Shown here one piece after another: positions 8,634 to 17,517 of a stretch of 64,000 nucleotides of DNA (within the stretch, counting starts at the first letter, position 1; every line of letters begins with the position of its first letter). The translations under genes were made by a program, and so were the position numbers. The notes under the pieces were generated by a model. The model made no database searches and was not told the DNA's origin. It saw nothing but the letters and a program-made list of their open reading frames with translations. This DNA comes from Kribbella steppae (GTDB lineage Bacteria > Actinomycetota > Actinomycetes > Propionibacteriales > Kribbellaceae): assembly GCF_004342025.1 (NCBI RefSeq), contig NZ_SLWN01000003.1:62001-126000 (forward strand). The letters are read 5' to 3'.

Positions 8634-9035
8634 CGCTCAAGGTCCTGCTACACAACATCGCAACTCGCGGGTCAGTGTTACGCGAGCAGGCAACTGGCGC
8701 CTCCCAATGTCTGTCTGCGGGATGGTTCACGCGGGGGACATTCGCGGCCGTGAACCGACAGACGACAGCTGGAACACCGGGGTGTTTCAGCAGACTCTTC
8801 AACCTGAGCGCATGAGAAGCCCGGCCGAACCACAACGAGCCACGCGCGTGGCAGGGGTCTCAAAGTGGGTCTCATCCGTACTCGTCCGTTGACGTTCGCC
8901 AAGGTGCACTGCGTCATCTGGGCTAGCTCAGACACTGATTTCCATCCACGTTGAACATCGAATTGCCGTCTTGGAAAGCGTGTTGGGCACGGCCGACGAC
9001 AAGCGCGCATCTCGTCTCGTCTGGCCTCCCCGTGC
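8634..9035. other. Gene-free stretch between two membrane-protein genes
   Basis: I found no credible coding frame in about 400 bp. The gap may carry the promoter for the minus-strand membrane-protein gene and the 3' end of the 259-residue gene. Confidence 0.4.
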
Positions 9036-9815
9036 TCAGGCGAACGGCGAATTCGGATCGAGGCGGCGCAACTTGTCCTGCAACTCGATGTAGAGGAGGT
9101 AGTCCGGGGTTGCGCTCTTCGAGGTCTGCACGCCGCTGGCCCGTAGACGCCGGATCTCGTCTTCCAGACGACGGACCTTTTCGTTCGGACCTTGTACGAC
9201 AGTCGGTGTGCCGACGGCCGCGGCGCTCCGGATGCTGGCCGGCCGCACAACTACGTTCCAGCCAGAGATCGCGGGCTTCGATCCAGTCCACACAATGTTC
9301 GGTTCTGGGGGCACAGCAGACTCGTTCCCCTGCGCCGCCTCGTAGCCAGCGCGCCACGACGCGCGGATGATGTCCTCGATCTGTTCGCGTCGGGCGAAGA
9401 GGTCGTCTGCTTCTGCAGCGAGGGCAACATCCGCGTCGCTGGCCGTGCCTGATGCACGCGCAACATCCGCACTGGCGGTGATGGTCGCGCGACCTTCGAG
9501 GTGTGCACTTCCGGTGACGGTGCTGGACTCCCCGTCGACATCGGCCGGTTTGTCGGGTCCAGCGGTGATTGCCTTTGGCTCCGGTCGCCCGAGCACCTCG
9601 GGCACCGTCTCGCCCAGCACCTCGTTGGCCTGCTGGTTCGCGTCCAGCTCGACGGAAACGATGCCAGCCTTGGCCTTGACGATGTTCGAGATTCGCTCGC
9701 CGATCTGACCTCGGAACAGAATCATGAACACCAGCGCACAGGTCAAGACGACCAGCGGCCATCCCGCCGCGGCGACGCTGTCGTTGATGTGAGCCCAGAT
9801 CTCGCTGCCGTCCAT
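9036..9815 (-). CDS. Single-pass membrane protein with coiled-coil C-terminus
   Basis: The protein has 259 residues. One transmembrane helix lies at about 18-35 (WPLVVLTCALVFMILF), directly followed by RGQIGERISNIVKAKAG, an amphipathic stretch. The middle is Ala/Thr/Asp-rich and probably disordered. The end holds a heptad-like helix (NEKVRRLEDEIRRLRASG). A short N-terminal tail plus one helix plus a long cytosolic region suggests a scaffold or sensor. It lies in the same orientation as the membrane protein at 7587-8633, 400 bp downstream. Confidence 0.65.
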   Translation of the reverse strand: MDGSEIWAHINDSVAAAGWPLVVLTCALVFMILFRGQIGERISNIVKAKAGIVSVELDANQQANEVLGETVPEVLGRPEPKAITAGPDKPADVDGESSTVTGSAHLEGRATITASADVARASGTASDADVALAAEADDLFARREQIEDIIRASWRAGYEAAQGNESAVPPEPNIVWTGSKPAISGWNVVVRPASIRSAAAVGTPTVVQGPNEKVRRLEDEIRRLRASGVQTSKSATPDYLLYIELQDKLRRLDPNSPFA

Positions 9816-10334
9816 GACAGGCAGTCTGTCGTACCTGTCCGGTCAGGAAGCCCGCGACCCGCACGGCCGTCGGCAGGGGCCGGAATCGATCCTGCTCGAT
9901 GGCCTCTCGAACGACTGTGTACTGCGCTTCGCCGCCGTTGCTGTGTTCCAGCCCCCACACGGAACAAGCTGGAACACAGCGGCATCGTCGCGGGCTCGCA
10001 GCGGGCTTTCGGCGGTCGGCTTGCCCTGGTTCCGCCATCAGGTGGCGGTTCGATGCAGTTTGCGCAGGTCAGAGCCACGCAGAGGCTGGTCTGTAAATCT
10101 GTCGGCGTATACCTAAGCGGGTTTGGACCCTGCACTCGCCATCATCCGGACGCGGCAGGGCGCCTGGGCTCTTGACCTGCAGCCGAAACCGTACCGAGGA
10201 CACTTCAAATAGCATCGCGATGATCGAAGTACATGCGGCGACCTAGTCACTCTGGCTTTCAGTTGTGTGCGTCTTCTTGGATGGTCATCCTCCGCGTCCT
10301 CGTCAGGGCGGACATGCCTAATCCAAATCGGCGA
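9816..10334. other. Gene-free stretch with a perfect inverted repeat
   Basis: No credible gene is seen in 519 bp. The notable structure is the 13-bp inverted repeat at 9940-9980, listed separately. Confidence 0.4.
9940..9980. repeat. Perfect 13-bp inverted repeat, 15-bp spacer
   Basis: GCTGTGTTCCAGC (9940-9952) is repeated in inverse at 9968-9980. No T-run follows on either strand, so an operator is more likely than a terminator. It lies about 125 bp upstream of the start of the minus-strand gene ending at 9815. Confidence 0.6.
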
Positions 10335-10694
10335 CTACCCACTGGCTACGACTTGCCGCAAAACCGCGATCGCCACTCCGACTCCGATGGACTCAGCGAC
10401 GTTCAGAACCCACTTTCCGACCCTCTTTAAGTTCGCACGGACCTTTACCTCATCGCCCTCGGTGGCGGCGTCTTGGGCGGCTAACAGCGCGGCCACCGCC
10501 CTATCTCTTTCATCGGGATCCACATCCGGAACCTGCCTTACCGCGGCCCGAAGTTGTTCGAGATCCTTAGCCAGCTTCTGTGGGTCAACCTCAGACTTCC
10601 CGTCAAACTTGAAAAACTGTATCGAGTCGGCACGCACCTTTCCCTTTGGGCCAGAGATCACTGATTGCTCCGCTTCGTAATGGTCGTTAGGCAT
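10335..10694 (-). CDS. Small helical protein, second gene of a two-gene operon
   Basis: The protein has 119 residues. Residues about 38-80 (KLAKDLEQLRAAVRQ, ERDRAVAALLAAQDAA) form charged helices. The C-terminus (GKWVLNVAESIGVGVAIAVLRQVV) is an amphipathic to hydrophobic helix that could touch or enter a membrane. Such helical pieces with a terminal GKW..IG.. helix occur at the ends of several effector-associated actinobacterial proteins, but I cannot name a family. The gene overlaps the upstream membrane-protein gene by 8 bp, so the two are translationally coupled. Confidence 0.65.
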   Translation of the reverse strand: MPNDHYEAEQSVISGPKGKVRADSIQFFKFDGKSEVDPQKLAKDLEQLRAAVRQVPDVDPDERDRAVAALLAAQDAATEGDEVKVRANLKRVGKWVLNVAESIGVGVAIAVLRQVVASG

Positions 10695-11769
10695 TGCTTC
10701 CTCCCGAATTGATTCGCCCCCGGGTTTTCACCGGCTTCCCGCTCGTAAATCTGATGCGCTGGGCCTTCACACTTGGCCGATTGCCGACAGCCGCAGCCTG
10801 CCCAACGCTGAAGTTGTTGATTTCGACCCACTCGCCACGAGAGAGTTTCTTGTCAACTTTCTCGTAGATGAACTTCACATCATCCTGGCTAGCGCCAAGC
10901 AATATAAGCGAAACCAGGTGAAATAGTTCACGCTGATGCTCGAGACCCTTTGGCGCAGGAAGACTCATGGCCTCGAGCAACTGAATCCTATGGAGATCGA
11001 ATGCGACCTCTACTTCGACGCAGTACGAGTGTGCGCATGAAATAGAGACGCGATAGGCGGCGACGGTGGTAGAGACCAGCAGCACGACTAGGCCCAAGAG
11101 AGTCAGTCTTGGGGCCGAGGGTAGGAACATGCTCACAAAAACGAAGGAGCTAACAACCGTTAATAGCACTGCCAATCGCACCCAAAAATCTATCGCTCCC
11201 GACTTGGCATCCACCCGCTTCTCCAGTCTTGTGGGCAATATCGGCGTGAGGCGCGGCAGAACCACCGTGGCATCCATGCCGTAGCGAGAGTTCAGCCTTT
11301 CCTCCGCCGCTTTAAGCGTATTGCTCAATCTTGTTGCCGTGATGTTTTCTATCCCCCGAGGATACGACGAGGAAAACTCGAGCATTGACGCCCGAAGCCA
11401 TTCTGTTTCAGATGTGGGTTGCCTGCCAGGACCTGAATCCAGCGCCTCCTCCTGAAATTTTCTGGCTCGGTCGCGCAGGCGCTCGTAGCGCCGAACGTGT
11501 CGACGGATCGCAAACGCTCTAACCCTCGCAGCTGTCCTGCTACGCGCCGGCCATTCGCCTCGCAAGTATCGCGCCCCAAATGAAACGATTGCGTCAAGCG
11601 ATAGCCATGTTATTGCGATGGCTGGCAGTAGGGTCGCAAGCTCAACTGGTGCAAGCCTGCTTAGATATCCATCGAGGGTCCGGCTGTCCAAGGTCGCATC
11701 TACATAGATGACTGCGGCGATACTGGACAAACCTGTCGCCAGCCGACTTCCGGTCAAGTACCAGATCAT
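10687..11769 (-). CDS. Multi-pass membrane protein, first gene of a two-gene operon
   Basis: The protein has 360 residues, with hydrophobic segments at about 8-25, 43-62, 200-217 and 222-240. A long central soluble region contains RLSNTLKAAEERLNSRYGMDATVVLPRL, of which the TRLxNxLKAAE..RYGxDxxxxxPRL pattern recurs in a widespread, uncharacterised bacterial membrane family. The C-terminus includes FIYEKVDKKLSRGEWVEINN and ends in a basic tail. It is coupled to the 119-residue gene. Cargo position between att copies 1 and 2 makes a defence or competition role plausible, without direct evidence. Confidence 0.7.
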   Translation of the reverse strand: MIWYLTGSRLATGLSSIAAVIYVDATLDSRTLDGYLSRLAPVELATLLPAIAITWLSLDAIVSFGARYLRGEWPARSRTAARVRAFAIRRHVRRYERLRDRARKFQEEALDSGPGRQPTSETEWLRASMLEFSSSYPRGIENITATRLSNTLKAAEERLNSRYGMDATVVLPRLTPILPTRLEKRVDAKSGAIDFWVRLAVLLTVVSSFVFVSMFLPSAPRLTLLGLVVLLVSTTVAAYRVSISCAHSYCVEVEVAFDLHRIQLLEAMSLPAPKGLEHQRELFHLVSLILLGASQDDVKFIYEKVDKKLSRGEWVEINNFSVGQAAAVGNRPSVKAQRIRFTSGKPVKTRGRINSGGSNA

Positions 11770-11929
11770 CGCTCCCCCACAGCCATCCGCCCCATCACTC
11801 AGTGTGCGCCACTGTCAGGCCCATGTACACATTGGGGCATCGCATGTGGCCTAACGCGGTTCTGCGGCCGATCGCGAGCACACCTGGACCTACTCGAGAC
11901 GGAGAGGGCACTGCGGCCAGGCGTGGCCG

Positions 11930-12073
11930 TCAGGTGCATAGTGCAGTAAGGCCATGTGTCGAGGGCGCCTGTATGGGGGCACTGAACTCCACTGTCGCCA
12001 CTAGCAGGAAGACGGTGATTACCTGGGCCATGGTCGAGAAGTACGTCAGTTCTGCTGCGCTAGTCTGATCCAT
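11930..12073 (-). CDS. Very short membrane peptide or gene remnant
   Basis: This 47-codon frame begins MDQTSAAELTYFSTMAQVI and has one strong transmembrane helix (VITVFLLVATV). It looks like the first segment of a longer membrane protein that was cut off before att copy 2. The surrounding 585 bp (11770-12354) hold no other credible gene. Confidence 0.35.
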   Translation of the reverse strand: MDQTSAAELTYFSTMAQVITVFLLVATVEFSAPIQAPSTHGLTALCT

Positions 12074-12354
12074 CGCCGCCCCCCAAGGCCTGGTCACCTT
12101 CACGTTTCAGACTGGCCTGCATTGCGCCAGAGGTCTCGTCGTACCCTGCCTCCGTTGCTGAGAGACGCGGCAGCTACCCGGCGACCTGCCATCGACCTAA
12201 CCCGGCCTCGGCTGGCCCACCACGGGATACCCCATGGTTTTGGACGGGAAGCGATCGGAAGTGTCGGGCGCAGACAGCATGCCTGACCGCGCATATGCGC
12301 AGGTCGGCGGGCCGGTTGGGATCTGACGGGAAAGGTCGCGAGACAGCCTGGGGG

Positions 12355-12394
12355 AATCCGCGGGTTGTGGGTTCGAGTCCCACGGGGCCTACCA
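12355..12394 (+). repeat. tRNA-Lys 3'-half attachment-site repeat, copy 2
   Basis: This copy is identical to copy 1 over its core and is the only one ending in an encoded CCA (ACCA at 12391-12394). The preceding GGGGG is not an anticodon loop, so only the tRNA 3' half is present. A truncated integrase stops 10 bp to the right on the minus strand, repeating the layout at copy 1. It marks the junction of two stacked elements of about 9.0 kb and 5.1 kb. Confidence 0.85.
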
Positions 12395-12404
12395 AAACCG
12401 CAGG

Positions 12405-12812
12405 TCACGGCCAACATGACCACAGCAGCAACCTCCTCAGCCCAGCTTTTGCCACCTTTTGGCCGTCCGAGCTGTCGTCGGGGCCGGTCCCCAGCACCGC
12501 CTTCAGGGCCGCGACGGCCTGGGCGTTGCTGATCTTCCGACCGAGGTACCCGTCCTGTGTCATCGAGACACGGCTGTGCCCGAGCTGGTCGGCGATCTGC
12601 CGCGCCGAATGGCCGGCATCGTCCAGCAACGTCGCGAGTGTCTTGCGGAAGTTGTGTGACTTGACCCACTCAAGCGACTCGATCTCGGCCCTTACCTTTC
12701 GGAGATCACGAAGGGTGTTGTTCGGGTGCCGGAATCCGCCGATGCTGTCGGGGAAAACCGGCCAGTCGAGCTTCACACCCGCTGCGAACCGACGCCGGAG
12801 CATGGCCAGAGT
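12405..12812 (-). pseudogene. Tyrosine integrase C-terminal stump
   Basis: About 135 codons remain. They show RDLRK, HNFRK (HxxR box), LGHSRVS and QDGYLGR with the nucleophile Tyr. The catalytic Arg I, the beta-hairpin Lys and the whole N-terminus are missing. Similarity to the integrase at 3406 is high across this part, but there is no XRE insert between RDLRK and the HxxR box. Upstream of about 12812 the same frame continues into unrelated sequence antisense to a regulator fragment. It cannot be an active recombinase. Confidence 0.85.
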
Positions 12813-12815
12813 GCG

Positions 12816-13037
12816 CTGAACGATGAGGAGGTCCTCTTCGGCTTCTATCCCGTGGTTGAGCGGGAAGTCGCGATCGATGGGAAAGAGATGCCCATCTTCG
12901 ACGCAGTAGGGGACACCGTGCTCTTCCATCATTCAGTGACCGACAACGATCGAGTTGCCGGCTCGCAGTACGTCGACCAAGCGCGCAGCTGGTTCGAAAG
13001 CGTCTGGGGCACCATCAGTCGGACCCACACGCCGTGA
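12816..13037 (+). pseudogene. Regulator C-terminal fragment upstream of HAD gene
   Basis: About 73 codons (LNDEEVLFGFYPVVEREV, FDAVGDTVLFHH, YVDQARSWFESVW) match the effector-like C-terminal domain found after HTH domains in some actinobacterial regulators. The 5' end is lost at 12812-12816, exactly where the opposite-strand integrase stump also begins. Its TGA overlaps the GTG of the HAD gene, so the two were an operon before truncation. Confidence 0.6.
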
Positions 13038-13723
13038 CCGGCGAATCCCCTGCATCTGTCGTCCGCCGTACCCAAGCCGTGCTGCTGGACTTCGATGGTC
13101 CAGTGTGCTCAGTGTTCGCGGGATACCCAGCGACGCAGATCGCAGAAGAACTCCGGGCGCTCATCCAGGACGCGCTAGGTCACCTGCCTCAGAGAATCCT
13201 CGAGGCCAGCGGCCCGCATGAGGTTCTGGCAGCGTCGGCACCCTTCGGTGATCGTGTCTGGCGACAAGTCGAGGACGCCCTCCAGGCCGCCGAAGTCAAG
13301 GCTGTGGAGAGCGCTACAGCGACCCCAGGGGCTGATGCATTCCTCAGCGCCTGCAGCGTCTCAGATCGTCCCGTCTCGATCGTCAGCAACAACTGTGAGG
13401 CGTCTGTGCGCGCTTATCTCGATCATGCTGGTCTGGCTTCGCGGATCCAGCACATCGAGGCGCGAGATCCAGTTCACGTCGATCGGATGAAGCCGAGCCC
13501 GTTTCTGCTCGAGCGAGCAGCTGGAGTCCTTGGAGTCGATCCCGCGCAGACGGTCCTTATCGGGGACCAGATCAGTGACGTAAAGGCTGCGATAGCCGCA
13601 CGTGCTGGCAGTGTCGGCTTTGCCAACAAGCCAGGGAAGTCCAATGACCTCGCGGCAGCGGGCGCAGACGCTGTCGTCGAGGACATGAACGATCTCGCAG
13701 TGGCTGTTGCCGAAGCCTCGTAG
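13034..13723 (+). CDS. HAD-family phosphatase (phosphoglycolate-phosphatase-like)
   Basis: The protein has 229 residues. All four HAD motifs are visible: LLDFDGPV (nucleophile and acid Asp) near residue 20, VSIVSNN as motif II, the Lys in MKPSPF as motif III, and IGDQISDV as motif IV. The helical cap sits between motifs I and II. It should hydrolyse a small phosphorylated metabolite in the cytosol; the substrate is unknown. It starts with GTG overlapping the regulator fragment by 4 bp, so its original control has probably been lost. Confidence 0.88.
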   Translation: MTGESPASVVRRTQAVLLDFDGPVCSVFAGYPATQIAEELRALIQDALGHLPQRILEASGPHEVLAASAPFGDRVWRQVEDALQAAEVKAVESATATPGADAFLSACSVSDRPVSIVSNNCEASVRAYLDHAGLASRIQHIEARDPVHVDRMKPSPFLLERAAGVLGVDPAQTVLIGDQISDVKAAIAARAGSVGFANKPGKSNDLAAAGADAVVEDMNDLAVAVAEAS

Positions 13724-13783
13724 CTGCACCTCAACCGGCTTGCCAATGCGCCCTGTGTCGTCGACTGTCGAGCCTGGCCAGGA

Positions 13784-15856
13784 TCAGTCGTCGCCCCAGT
13801 CCGATGGTCGCCAGCCCGTGAGGTACTTGTCCGCAAGGTTAATGACACTGGTCAGCTCGTCGTCGGCAGATCCACGCACTGTCTCGATCGCTCGTTTCAC
13901 TTCCTCCTCTCCACCAACTACCTCTACGAGCAGGTCCCAGTTCAGGCGAGTGGTCCGGCGCACTGCCCGATTCCCCATGGCCTGGCTCTGGACAACACTT
14001 CGGGAGTCGAGAAGTAGCGCCCTAGCCAGCGTGGGACTGCTGGCGTCCGCCTGTACGACCTGCCCAGCCTCGAAGTTCTTCGGTATGTACAGCAGACGGA
14101 GGATGTCCTGCTCCTGGGCGAGTTCTTCCGGCGACGCGGATTCGATCTGCGACCGGAGCGTGTTCTCCAGCGATCTGGCATCGACTTCAGACACGAGCTT
14201 GTGTCCAGCGCCCTCTCGATGTCCGACCAAGGTGATGAGTTCGAGTCGCGAGCTCAGCGACGTCACCTCGACGAGTATCTGCGTAGTGGCTTCCATTACC
14301 TGCGCAGGGGAGTCGAGGCGGCGCAGCAGGCGCAATACAACCCTGGCAATTACGACACGACCATTGATGAAGCCGAACATCCCACGTGGGCGATCCGGCA
14401 GCTCGGGCAGCAGGTTGAGGAGTACCCGAGAGCCGGGGACAACCGCGGTCGGTGGATAGTCGGCCTCGAAGGCCTCGAGCGCGGAAATGACGTCTTCTAG
14501 CTCAGCGGGATTCAAGCTCCGCAGGAGTGCCTCCAGGGAGGCCTGATCGTCAAGGACTTCAAACGCCTGCTCCGCGGCGTCAAATGCCCGCAGCTCTTCG
14601 TTGGTCGAATGCTCCAAGTAGAGAGCGAGTACATCAGGGTGGGCAACCCGCCGCGCCTTCAGCCAGGTAGAAAGCCAGGACGACCCGTAGGTGTTGCTCT
14701 CGATGTGCCGGCGAGCCGCCGGAAACAACCGCGAAATCGCTGCCCGAACGACATCGGGATGTGATGCGCCGGCGGCAACGATCGCTTCGACCTCGGCCTT
14801 CAGGCTGGGATCGTTCTGCCCAGTCCCGAAGTTCGAAGAGGCAGTGGTTAGTCCGTCGCGGCCTGCGACGATCGCGCTGAACATGTCGGGCAAAAAGACG
14901 CGGATTGCCTCGAGGCCCATCAAGTCGACCAACTCGATCTGCGAGCCTAACGTCCGCGCCTTGGCTCGCACTGCGGCGCAGTACCGGTTGACATCCCTCA
15001 AGTTCGTGATCAATGGGCGGATGATCTCCATGAGCACGTCGGGCCAGATGTCAGTGTCGAAGCGATCGGTCGCGTCCAGACCTTCGAGTGCGTCGTCCAA
15101 AGACTCACCAAGTACGCGCAGCATCGACGAGTTCGCAATGACGGGAACATCGACTCCGAGTTGCACGATCTTCTCAAGGTAGGAACGACCGTCGAATCCG
15201 GACTGCGTCAAGGCCGCTTCGACGCGGCCTCGGTCGAACGCCAGAAGGTAAACCACGTTCGGAAAACTAGCCGTCAGCCGCACGAGCTTGAAGATGTCGC
15301 GGATCTCTGAGGATTCGAGTCTGTCGATGTCGTCAATGACGACAACGATCGGACGATCGAGTCGCGCCAACTCCTCCGCGAGCTTGTCCCGCTGCTGTGC
15401 GACGCTGCCTTTCTGCTTCTCCTGGTACGCCCGGAGCGCCTTGGCGCTGCCACGGACACGCTCAAACCAGGCACCGAACACCGGTATCGCGGACGCTGGA
15501 CTGAGGAGATCTCCATAGGTGTCCACGACATCTGCGATGGCGGCGATCTTACGCCCTTTGAGTCGCATCTGTGCTGAAAGTTCGCGAAAGAAGGACTCAA
15601 CGAGTTCATTGGTCCCTGAGAAAATCCAGGGATTGAACTCGATGATGGGGAGGGCCGGGTCGACCTCGAGGCTATCGCGGATCATGTTGACGATCGAGGT
15701 CTTGCCTGAACCCCACGGCCCGACAATCCCCAGGACATACCCTTCCGAGGCGTCGAGTTCACGGATGTTTGCAGCGACGCTCCGCGCGCCCTCCCGTCGT
15801 TGCAGGCGGTCTTGCTCAGCATGCTTGATGGGGTTGTCAGCGAAGTTCGGCACCAC
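13784..15856 (-). CDS. KAP-family P-loop NTPase
   Basis: The protein has 690 residues. Walker A GPWGSGKT lies at 46-53, the KAP signature FNPW at 74-77 and Walker B VVVIDDIDRL at 171-180. Unlike many KAP proteins there is no strong transmembrane pair between Walker A and B; only a weak hydrophobic patch at 120-130 is present. The C-terminal 400 residues are helical and unassigned. The KAP family includes the plasmid F phage-exclusion protein PifA and other defence-island genes, so an antiphage role is plausible here between att copies 2 and 3. The start is GTG 15856. Confidence 0.88.
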   Translation of the reverse strand: MVPNFADNPIKHAEQDRLQRREGARSVAANIRELDASEGYVLGIVGPWGSGKTSIVNMIRDSLEVDPALPIIEFNPWIFSGTNELVESFFRELSAQMRLKGRKIAAIADVVDTYGDLLSPASAIPVFGAWFERVRGSAKALRAYQEKQKGSVAQQRDKLAEELARLDRPIVVVIDDIDRLESSEIRDIFKLVRLTASFPNVVYLLAFDRGRVEAALTQSGFDGRSYLEKIVQLGVDVPVIANSSMLRVLGESLDDALEGLDATDRFDTDIWPDVLMEIIRPLITNLRDVNRYCAAVRAKARTLGSQIELVDLMGLEAIRVFLPDMFSAIVAGRDGLTTASSNFGTGQNDPSLKAEVEAIVAAGASHPDVVRAAISRLFPAARRHIESNTYGSSWLSTWLKARRVAHPDVLALYLEHSTNEELRAFDAAEQAFEVLDDQASLEALLRSLNPAELEDVISALEAFEADYPPTAVVPGSRVLLNLLPELPDRPRGMFGFINGRVVIARVVLRLLRRLDSPAQVMEATTQILVEVTSLSSRLELITLVGHREGAGHKLVSEVDARSLENTLRSQIESASPEELAQEQDILRLLYIPKNFEAGQVVQADASSPTLARALLLDSRSVVQSQAMGNRAVRRTTRLNWDLLVEVVGGEEEVKRAIETVRGSADDELTSVINLADKYLTGWRPSDWGDD

Positions 15857-16340
15857 GTCACCTTCTCATGTAGATCCGAGGACGAGCCACTTCGCCTGAC
15901 ACGTTTCTCTACGTCTTCAAGACGGGCCCCTCCAGGGCCCGATTGCGCGCGGCCACCACAGGGCGGGACGCCTGCCCGCCACTCCGCTTCGCTGCGTTCT
16001 GGGCGCGTCCCTTGGCTTGGCGCGCAGGTGCCAACAGGGTGCCGGGGCGAAGACAGCAGAACTGGCCATCAACGATCGACACCCTGCCGACGTACCACTT
16101 GTTCGATTGGCCGGCTACCTGTTGCGCGTAGCCGCGGTTGCCTGCCGTCTGACCGTAGGCTCCGCATCGCCCCGCTAGCAATCATGGAGAAGTGCGGTCC
16201 GACCCGGCACGCGTCAAGGGTGCCTCCGGCATCGCAAGCGAGCGAGCAAGCTCGCCCCTTGACCCGCACCGCACCGGACCTGAGGTCGGCAGCTATCGGG
16301 GCGATGAGGAGGACTGCCCGCGCGCTTTGACACGTAACCG
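15857..16340. other. Gene-free stretch upstream of the KAP gene
   Basis: In 484 bp I see no frame with a ribosome binding site or recognisable family. The KAP promoter should lie at the left edge. Confidence 0.4.
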
Positions 16341-17234
16341 TCAAGTATGCGAAAGGTCCTCTCCGAATGCAGTGTCTAAGAGCAGATTCTTCGACTTAGA
16401 CAGATAGTAGGTTCGTTTGCCCGGCAATGCGACCGCTGCCACTACAGGGAATCGCTGATGGTAATCCTGATACTGGCCAGGCTGTAAGCGCCAGGCGCCC
16501 TCTTCGTCGCTGACTTGAACAAGCGGCGTCCCGGAGACCAAAATATCATACTGGTCTATAGCGCCGGCATCAGAATCGTCAGATACGGTGAAGGTGAATT
16601 TGGCTTGGTCTCCAGTATGGCCAGCCGCTCTGTGGCCAGCAATCTCGACCCATTCAGAGACTGGTCTAGCGACATGGAAGTAGCCCTTGACCGCTGTTTC
16701 ACCCGGGATCTCTTTCGGGCCGGGATTTTGGATCAAAGGACCCTGTCCGGGGACGATCTCTGTCCAGTACTCACCTGCTGCGACGACTACGGTACGCGGG
16801 CTGTCGTTAAAAATTGAGAATGCGACCCGTACGCCGATCAGATGGTTGCGATCTTTGGGCAAGCGGTACACCACATCCAACCTGAGGTCGGGCGGTTCGC
16901 CGAAGTTATCACTACCCCCTGTGACTATGATTATGTCAGCATCGTGAGGTGGCCACCTAACAGAATGGCTCGCAGTCACCTTCAACCATTGAGTCCCGGC
17001 ATCGATTCGAGACTTGACGCTTTCGCCGATCAACTTCCGCGTATGCCGTTCCTCAATTCGCGCAACCTCCAATACCTCCTGCGACAGCGACACGGCTAGG
17101 TTCGCCGCAATGACTGCCTTCGCCGAAGCCTGGGCACTCTTTCGTGTTTCCCAGGACTGCCACCCCACTAAGATTGCAGCACACACCGCAGCAACTGCGG
17201 CTACCCAATCGGGCCACGCCCCCATCTGGATCAT
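16341..17234 (-). CDS. Membrane-anchored protein of unknown function
   Basis: The protein has 297 residues. One transmembrane helix at about 8-26 (WVAAVAAVCAAILVGW) is followed by a basic helical linker (ETRKSAQASAKAVIAAN). The remainder is a soluble, beta-rich domain (GVRVAFSIFNDSPRTVVVAAGEYW, QAKFTFTVSDDS) resembling an immunoglobulin-like fold by composition only. It is in the same orientation as the KAP gene, about 480 bp upstream of it, and is the only other cargo in this 5-kb element. Confidence 0.65.
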   Translation of the reverse strand: MIQMGAWPDWVAAVAAVCAAILVGWQSWETRKSAQASAKAVIAANLAVSLSQEVLEVARIEERHTRKLIGESVKSRIDAGTQWLKVTASHSVRWPPHDADIIIVTGGSDNFGEPPDLRLDVVYRLPKDRNHLIGVRVAFSIFNDSPRTVVVAAGEYWTEIVPGQGPLIQNPGPKEIPGETAVKGYFHVARPVSEWVEIAGHRAAGHTGDQAKFTFTVSDDSDAGAIDQYDILVSGTPLVQVSDEEGAWRLQPGQYQDYHQRFPVVAAVALPGKRTYYLSKSKNLLLDTAFGEDLSHT

Positions 17235-17479
17235 CCCCCACTCCTAGGCTCGTAGAGGACATGATCTCTATACGAGCGACTCCCGCCTAGGGACCACGTG
17301 TATCGATGTAGTGACCCTGGTGCAGACTCCACCGCTCTGTGCCCACCTCTCTCACCACCTCTTTGGACGCGAAATGCCACCAAGTGACGCCAACTGCTGC
17401 TGACTACAGTCTGTGAGAGTTCGCAGGTCAGGTGGCAGATTTGGCAGTCAGCGCACACGAACGGCAAGCGTGGATTCCC

Positions 17480-17517
17480 AATCCGCGGGTTGTGGGTTCG
17501 AGTCCCACGGGGCCTAC
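17480..17517 (+). repeat. tRNA-Lys 3'-half attachment-site repeat, copy 3
   Basis: The core is identical to copies 1 and 2. The acceptor end CCACGGGGCCTAC is duplicated directly afterwards at 17519-17531. No integrase follows on the right, so this copy is best read as the right-hand end of the KAP-carrying element. Confidence 0.82.

Noticed and set aside
3352..17517. Conjugative actinobacterial element (AICE)
   Set aside because: No FtsK/TraB-type translocase, replication initiator or spread genes were found between the tRNA repeats.
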